Shown: in pieces, positions 4,492 to 7,317 of the stretch
Layout of the letters: every line of letters starts with the position of its first letter
Position numbering within the stretch: position 1 is the first letter of the stretch
Assembly (NCBI GenBank): GCA_002404055.1
Contig: DHIZ01000230.1
Location: 1-7,317, forward strand
From: Chloroflexi bacterium UBA4733
Lineage (GTDB): Bacteria; Chloroflexota; UBA4733
Length of the DNA stretch: 7,317 nucleotides
Direction: 5' to 3'
The notes under the pieces: generated by a model
Databases searched by the model: none
What the model saw: the letters and a program-made list of their open reading frames with translations, nothing else
Told to the model about the DNA's origin: nothing
Made by a program: the position numbers and the translations under genes

Positions 4492-5988
4492 ATGGCCACC
4501 GTTCCTTTCTCCGATCCTGTCGCCATCTTGCGCGCCTTCGTTGAAGCAGGCCTCGTCCTGGACCCCTGGCTGGCGGGGCTGGGCGAGGACTACTTCGCCT
4601 TCGGCAGCCAGGAGTTGCTCTACAACACCGCCGCCGCCCTCGCCGCGCAGCACTGGCGCGAGCCGCTCATTGGCGAGAGCATTGGGACGACACCGATGCC
4701 TGAGCGCATGGCCCAGACGGCACCGCACGAGATCCTCATCTCCACCGCCGCAGCCGTCGGTCACGAGCAGCGCGGCAAGCTCCACATCGCTGAGGAGGAA
4801 GCGACAGGCGCTATTGCTCGCCTGCAACGCTTCCTCCGGGAACAGGGCTTCGGCGCCGTGGTGCAGGTCTACGGTCTGCTGACCTTCGTTGAGAACCACA
4901 CCGCAGTGCGCCACTATGGCAGCATGCCGGTGGACGAGTTCGTCCGCGGCCGCCGCCACCGTCCCTGGGTGCGCTACAGCCTGGAAGACGAGCTACTGGT
5001 CGGCGTCGCCACGGGCATGTACGCGCTCGCAGTGCGCCACGGCCGGCGCTGGGTGGTCGAGACGGCAGAAGGAGAGCGGCGGTATCAGGAGGCGAGACAG
5101 GTGCTCGAGGCCTCCGGCTACCTGGCGCGCCGGCTGCAGCTCATCACCCTCTCCCAGTTCAACCGCTTTGCCGACTGGGATGCGCAGGCGGCGAAGATCG
5201 TCCCGTCCGCCGGTGACTATCGCCGCGCCTTCACCGCCTTCGCCGGCATCCGACCAGGCATGCACGTGCTGGAGGCCGGCTGCGGCATGGCCAGCCAGAC
5301 CTTTGAAGGTGGGTTGTGGCAAGCCGTGGGACCCATTGGGAGCATCGTCGGCATTGATCCCGCCGCAGGGATGCTGGAGCGAGCCGAAGTCAAGGTCCAG
5401 CAACACCAGGCAACGAATGTTCGCTTCGTGCGAGCGCGTGCCGAAGACCTCTCCGTGTTCGGGGACGGTAGCTTCGATGCGGCCGTGGGTCTCGCCTTCC
5501 TACACTTTACTGAGGCGCCGATAGCGCTACGGGAGTTGCGGCGAGTGACGCGACCGGGTGGCCTGGTGGTTGTGGGCGGTCCCTGCCACCTCGCCCTGGA
5601 CATGCCGTGGTTTGTCGACTGGTTCCGACCCCTGCTCGATCTGGCCAAACAGCATCACGATGCCACGACGCCCCAACCGTTGCCCGGCCACCTCCCCGCC
5701 CCAGGCGAGTTGCGCGAGTGGTTCCTGGCGGCCGGGCTACGCGACGTGGTGGTCGAGCCGTCTCCGGCGGATTGGGTGCTGGACGATCCCGAGCTATCCG
5801 TCGCCTTCCTGATCCAGGGCTTGAGCTTCTTTCAGCGGGAACTGGAGCTGTTGCCCTGGCAGGCGCGGCAGGAGCTGGTCGAGGAACTCAAACAGCGCGG
5901 CGCCGCGGTCTGCGCCCGGACCACGGCCGAAGAGCGCACTATCCACTGGCCCGCTGAGTTCGTCAAGGGGACGGCGCCGCCAGCGTAG
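4492..5988 (+). CDS. Class I SAM-dependent methyltransferase with a long unassigned N-terminal region
   Basis: A 498-residue, apparently cytoplasmic protein. The methyltransferase domain spans about 245-425: motif I VLEAGCGMA (259-267), acidic residue Asp289 in GIDPAAGML that would bind the ribose of S-adenosylmethionine, AEDL (317-320), FDAAVGLAFLHF (328-339), and LRRVTRPGGLVVV (349-361). This is the UbiE/COQ5-like Methyltransf_11 pattern. Residues 1-240 match nothing I know; they include an acidic/aromatic opening, a helical middle (about 100-120) and a conserved-looking LQLITLSQFNRFADWD (215-230) leading into the domain. The C-terminal 70 residues are helical and may cap the substrate site. 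The methyl acceptor cannot be told; a small molecule or lipid is usual for this motif set. It is divergent from the regulator gene and is followed after 85 bases by uppP. The fold is confident; the substrate and the role of the N-terminal region are unknown. Confidence 0.85.
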   Translation: MATVPFSDPVAILRAFVEAGLVLDPWLAGLGEDYFAFGSQELLYNTAAALAAQHWREPLIGESIGTTPMPERMAQTAPHEILISTAAAVGHEQRGKLHIAEEEATGAIARLQRFLREQGFGAVVQVYGLLTFVENHTAVRHYGSMPVDEFVRGRRHRPWVRYSLEDELLVGVATGMYALAVRHGRRWVVETAEGERRYQEARQVLEASGYLARRLQLITLSQFNRFADWDAQAAKIVPSAGDYRRAFTAFAGIRPGMHVLEAGCGMASQTFEGGLWQAVGPIGSIVGIDPAAGMLERAEVKVQQHQATNVRFVRARAEDLSVFGDGSFDAAVGLAFLHFTEAPIALRELRRVTRPGGLVVVGGPCHLALDMPWFVDWFRPLLDLAKQHHDATTPQPLPGHLPAPGELREWFLAAGLRDVVVEPSPADWVLDDPELSVAFLIQGLSFFQRELELLPWQARQELVEELKQRGAAVCARTTAEERTIHWPAEFVKGTAPPA

Positions 5989-6022
5989 GCTGCCTGGGGC
6001 CGGTCGCGGATTTTCGCTGAGG

Positions 6023-6036
6023 GTGGTACGCTAAGC
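6023..6036 (+). promoter_or_regulatory. Candidate extended -10 element for uppP
   Basis: GTGGTACGCTAAGC fits TGnTAnnnT and matches 12 of 14 bases of the element upstream of the solute-binding protein gene (1731-1718). It lies 37 bases before the GTG start. No clear -35 box is seen; transcription from the methyltransferase promoter is an alternative. Confidence 0.25.
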
Positions 6037-6073
6037 GCCGGCAACGACGCGCAATGAGGGCGAACTACCGAAC

Positions 6074-6949
6074 GTGCTGACATGGGCTCAGGCCATCTTC
6101 CTGGCGTTGTTGCAGGGCTTTACAGAGCTCTTCCCGGTGAGCAGCCTGGGGCACAGTGTGCTGTTACCGGCAGTGCTCGGTTGGGGTAACGTCCAGAAAT
6201 CCCCCACCTTCGTGCCCTTTGTCGTGCTGCTCCACCTGGGTACGGCAACGGCGCTGGTCTGGTTCTACCGCGATCGCTGGGTTGGCGTCATTCGCGCCTT
6301 CGCCGTGAGCGCGGTGCGAGGGCGCCTGTCCCACACGCCGGAAGAACACCTGGCCTGGATGCTCTTCTTCGGTACAATCCCCACCGGCATCATCGGGGCG
6401 GTGTTGGAGCACCCACTAAAGCAACTCTTTGCCACCCCACTGGTCGCCGCTGTCTTCCTCATCGTCAATGGGGGCATCATGCTGTTGAGCGAGCGTTTGC
6501 GCGGCCGGCAGGGGAACTCGGGGCTGCAGCTACGCAGCGACGAGCCGGACGGCACGCGCGGTATTGCCGACCTGACCTGGCGGGATGCGATTCTGGTCGG
6601 CAGTGCGCAGTCGCTGGCCCTCATTCCAGGCATCTCGCGCTCCGGTTCGACCATGTGCGCCGGGTTGCTGATCAACATGCGACACGAAGACGCCGCCAAC
6701 TACACCTTCATGCTGGCTGCGCCGATCATCGCGGCGGCCGGGTTACTGGAGGTCCCTTCCCTCTTTACGGCCGGCGGCAATATCTTCGCCATGGCCCTGG
6801 TCGGCGGGGTTCTGGCGGCCCTGGCGGCCTACATCAGCGTGCGGTTCCTCACCCGGTACTTTCAGTTTGGTCGGTTGGACCCGTTCGCGTACTATTGTAT
6901 CCTGTTGGGTCTCGTCGGTTTGGTGTTCATTGCGATGCATGGCGTTTAG
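6074..6949 (+). CDS. uppP: Undecaprenyl-diphosphate phosphatase UppP/BacA
   Basis: A 291-residue polytopic membrane enzyme that dephosphorylates undecaprenyl diphosphate on the outer face of the membrane, recycling the lipid carrier for peptidoglycan and other wall polymers; overproduction gives bacitracin resistance in known cases. The first signature is QGFTELFPVSSLGH at 14-27, with Glu18, Ser24 and His27 in the catalytic positions. The second is PGISRSGSTM at 185-194, with Arg189 matching the essential arginine of E. coli BacA. About seven to eight hydrophobic segments follow the family layout, and length is near the usual 265-290. A polar loop at 141-168 (rich in Arg, Asp and Gly) is slightly long. 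The GTG start has only a weak GAGGG about 15 bases upstream; an in-frame TAA ahead of it limits alternatives. It is co-directional with the methyltransferase gene 85 bases away. Confidence 0.95.
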   Translation: MLTWAQAIFLALLQGFTELFPVSSLGHSVLLPAVLGWGNVQKSPTFVPFVVLLHLGTATALVWFYRDRWVGVIRAFAVSAVRGRLSHTPEEHLAWMLFFGTIPTGIIGAVLEHPLKQLFATPLVAAVFLIVNGGIMLLSERLRGRQGNSGLQLRSDEPDGTRGIADLTWRDAILVGSAQSLALIPGISRSGSTMCAGLLINMRHEDAANYTFMLAAPIIAAAGLLEVPSLFTAGGNIFAMALVGGVLAALAAYISVRFLTRYFQFGRLDPFAYYCILLGLVGLVFIAMHGV

Positions 6950-6967
6950 GCCGTACACGCTCGTAAC

Positions 6968-6973
6968 GAGGAG
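6968..6973 (+). promoter_or_regulatory. Ribosome binding site selecting the TTG start at 6981
   Basis: GAGGAG with a seven-base spacer to TTG 6981. It argues against the ATG at 6939, which overlaps uppP, and against the internal ATG at 7002. Confidence 0.5.
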
Positions 6974-6980
6974 TGTTGAG

Positions 6981-7250
6981 TTGTCGACCAGTGAGATAGT
7001 CATGACGATCGTATCCCTCGTCACCGTTGCCATCGTTCCAGTGCTGGCAGGCATGGCGATGGGCATGCGTCGAGGCAGCGGGATGGTGGTGGCGAGCCTG
7101 ATCGCGGCGGTGATTGCCGTATTCTGGGCGGTGTATTGGGAAACGCTGTTTACGCCGCATCACCTCAAGCACACCGTGCTCTTCGCCGTCCTGGCGGTGG
7201 TTGCCCTGATCGGGGCATCCTTCAGCCGCCCAACGCCGCGCGTGGTGTAG
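6981..7250 (+). CDS. Small membrane protein with three predicted helices, unknown function
   Basis: An 89-residue hydrophobic protein I do not recognise. Predicted membrane segments lie near 6-28, 34-50 and 63-81, separated by short loops (MRRGSG, and WETLFTPHHLKH with two adjacent histidines). The tail is short and basic, ending SFSRPTPRVV. TTG is preferred because of the GAGGAG site seven bases upstream; starting at ATG 6939 would give 103 residues and overlap the end of uppP by 11 bases. It follows uppP by 31 bases and is probably co-transcribed, so a link with the envelope is possible but not shown. Confidence 0.6.
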   Translation: MSTSEIVMTIVSLVTVAIVPVLAGMAMGMRRGSGMVVASLIAAVIAVFWAVYWETLFTPHHLKHTVLFAVLAVVALIGASFSRPTPRVV

Positions 7251-7278
7251 CGTAGGGCGGCGACTGCGGCGGCCTACG
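7251..7278 (+). terminator. Hairpin immediately after the small membrane protein gene
   Basis: CGTAGG (7251-7256) and CCTACG (7273-7278) pair perfectly around a GC-rich 16-base loop, starting directly after the TAG. The position suits a terminator, but the expected T-run is absent and the sequence passes into poly-C a few bases later, so the true downstream sequence may be missing. Confidence 0.3.
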
Positions 7279-7282
7279 GAGG

Positions 7283-7317
7283 CCCCCCCCCCCCCGCGCG
7301 CCCTCCCCCCCCCCCCC
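7283..7317. repeat. Terminal poly-C tract, probably artefactual
   Basis: Two runs of 13 C (7283-7295 and 7305-7317) are separated only by GCGCGCCCT. Nothing similar occurs elsewhere in the window. Homopolymer sequence at a contig edge is typical of poorly supported assembly, for example poly-G read tails from two-colour sequencing seen in reverse complement. It should not be treated as biology. Confidence 0.7.

Noticed and set aside
4360..4959. Minus-strand open frame of 199 codons opposite the methyltransferase
   Set aside because: It is antisense to the N-terminal region of a gene with a strong ribosome binding site and runs through the divergent promoter region; a shadow of GC-rich coding.

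Overview
The window is about 7.3 kb of GC-rich bacterial DNA holding eight genes: five on the minus strand (229-4307) and three on the plus strand (4492-7250). Several starts are GTG or TTG supported by strong GA-rich ribosome binding sites. GC content, the lipoprotein-type solute-binding protein, the MauE/MauD-like pair and the OmpR-like regulator fit a high-GC lineage such as Chloroflexota (Thermomicrobia-like) or Actinomycetota. There is no rRNA or marker gene, so this placement is inference only.

Minus strand, in order of transcription. An OmpR/PhoB-like winged-helix regulator with a degenerate receiver (4307-3634) has its reading frame broken near 4190-4210. After a strong nested palindrome (3576-3629) comes a compact run of three genes: a MauE/DoxX-like membrane protein, a MauD-like membrane-anchored thioredoxin with a CGPC site, and a small exported protein with 16 cysteines in a predicted 90-residue mature chain. 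In methylamine dehydrogenase clusters MauE and MauD are needed to mature the disulfide-rich light chain MauA. Here the third gene occupies the position of a disulfide-rich client but has no tryptophan from which to build a TTQ cofactor. I read the set as a dedicated oxidative-folding cassette for an unfamiliar cysteine-rich exported protein. This is the most interesting part of the window. Downstream, after two small hairpins, lies a lipoprotein ABC solute-binding protein (1650-229) with no permease or ATPase gene in view.

Plus strand. A divergent gene encodes a 498-residue protein with a class I SAM-dependent methyltransferase domain behind a roughly 240-residue N-terminal region I do not recognise. 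It is followed by undecaprenyl-diphosphate phosphatase (uppP/bacA) and a small three-helix membrane protein.

Edges. Positions 1-112 hold no gene I can support. A short coding-like stretch at 113-232 (minus) may be a gene remnant. The last 35 bases are almost pure C in two 13-base runs and look like a sequencing or assembly artefact. No intergenic stretch exceeds 300 bases, and I saw no tRNA, rRNA, CRISPR array or insertion sequence.
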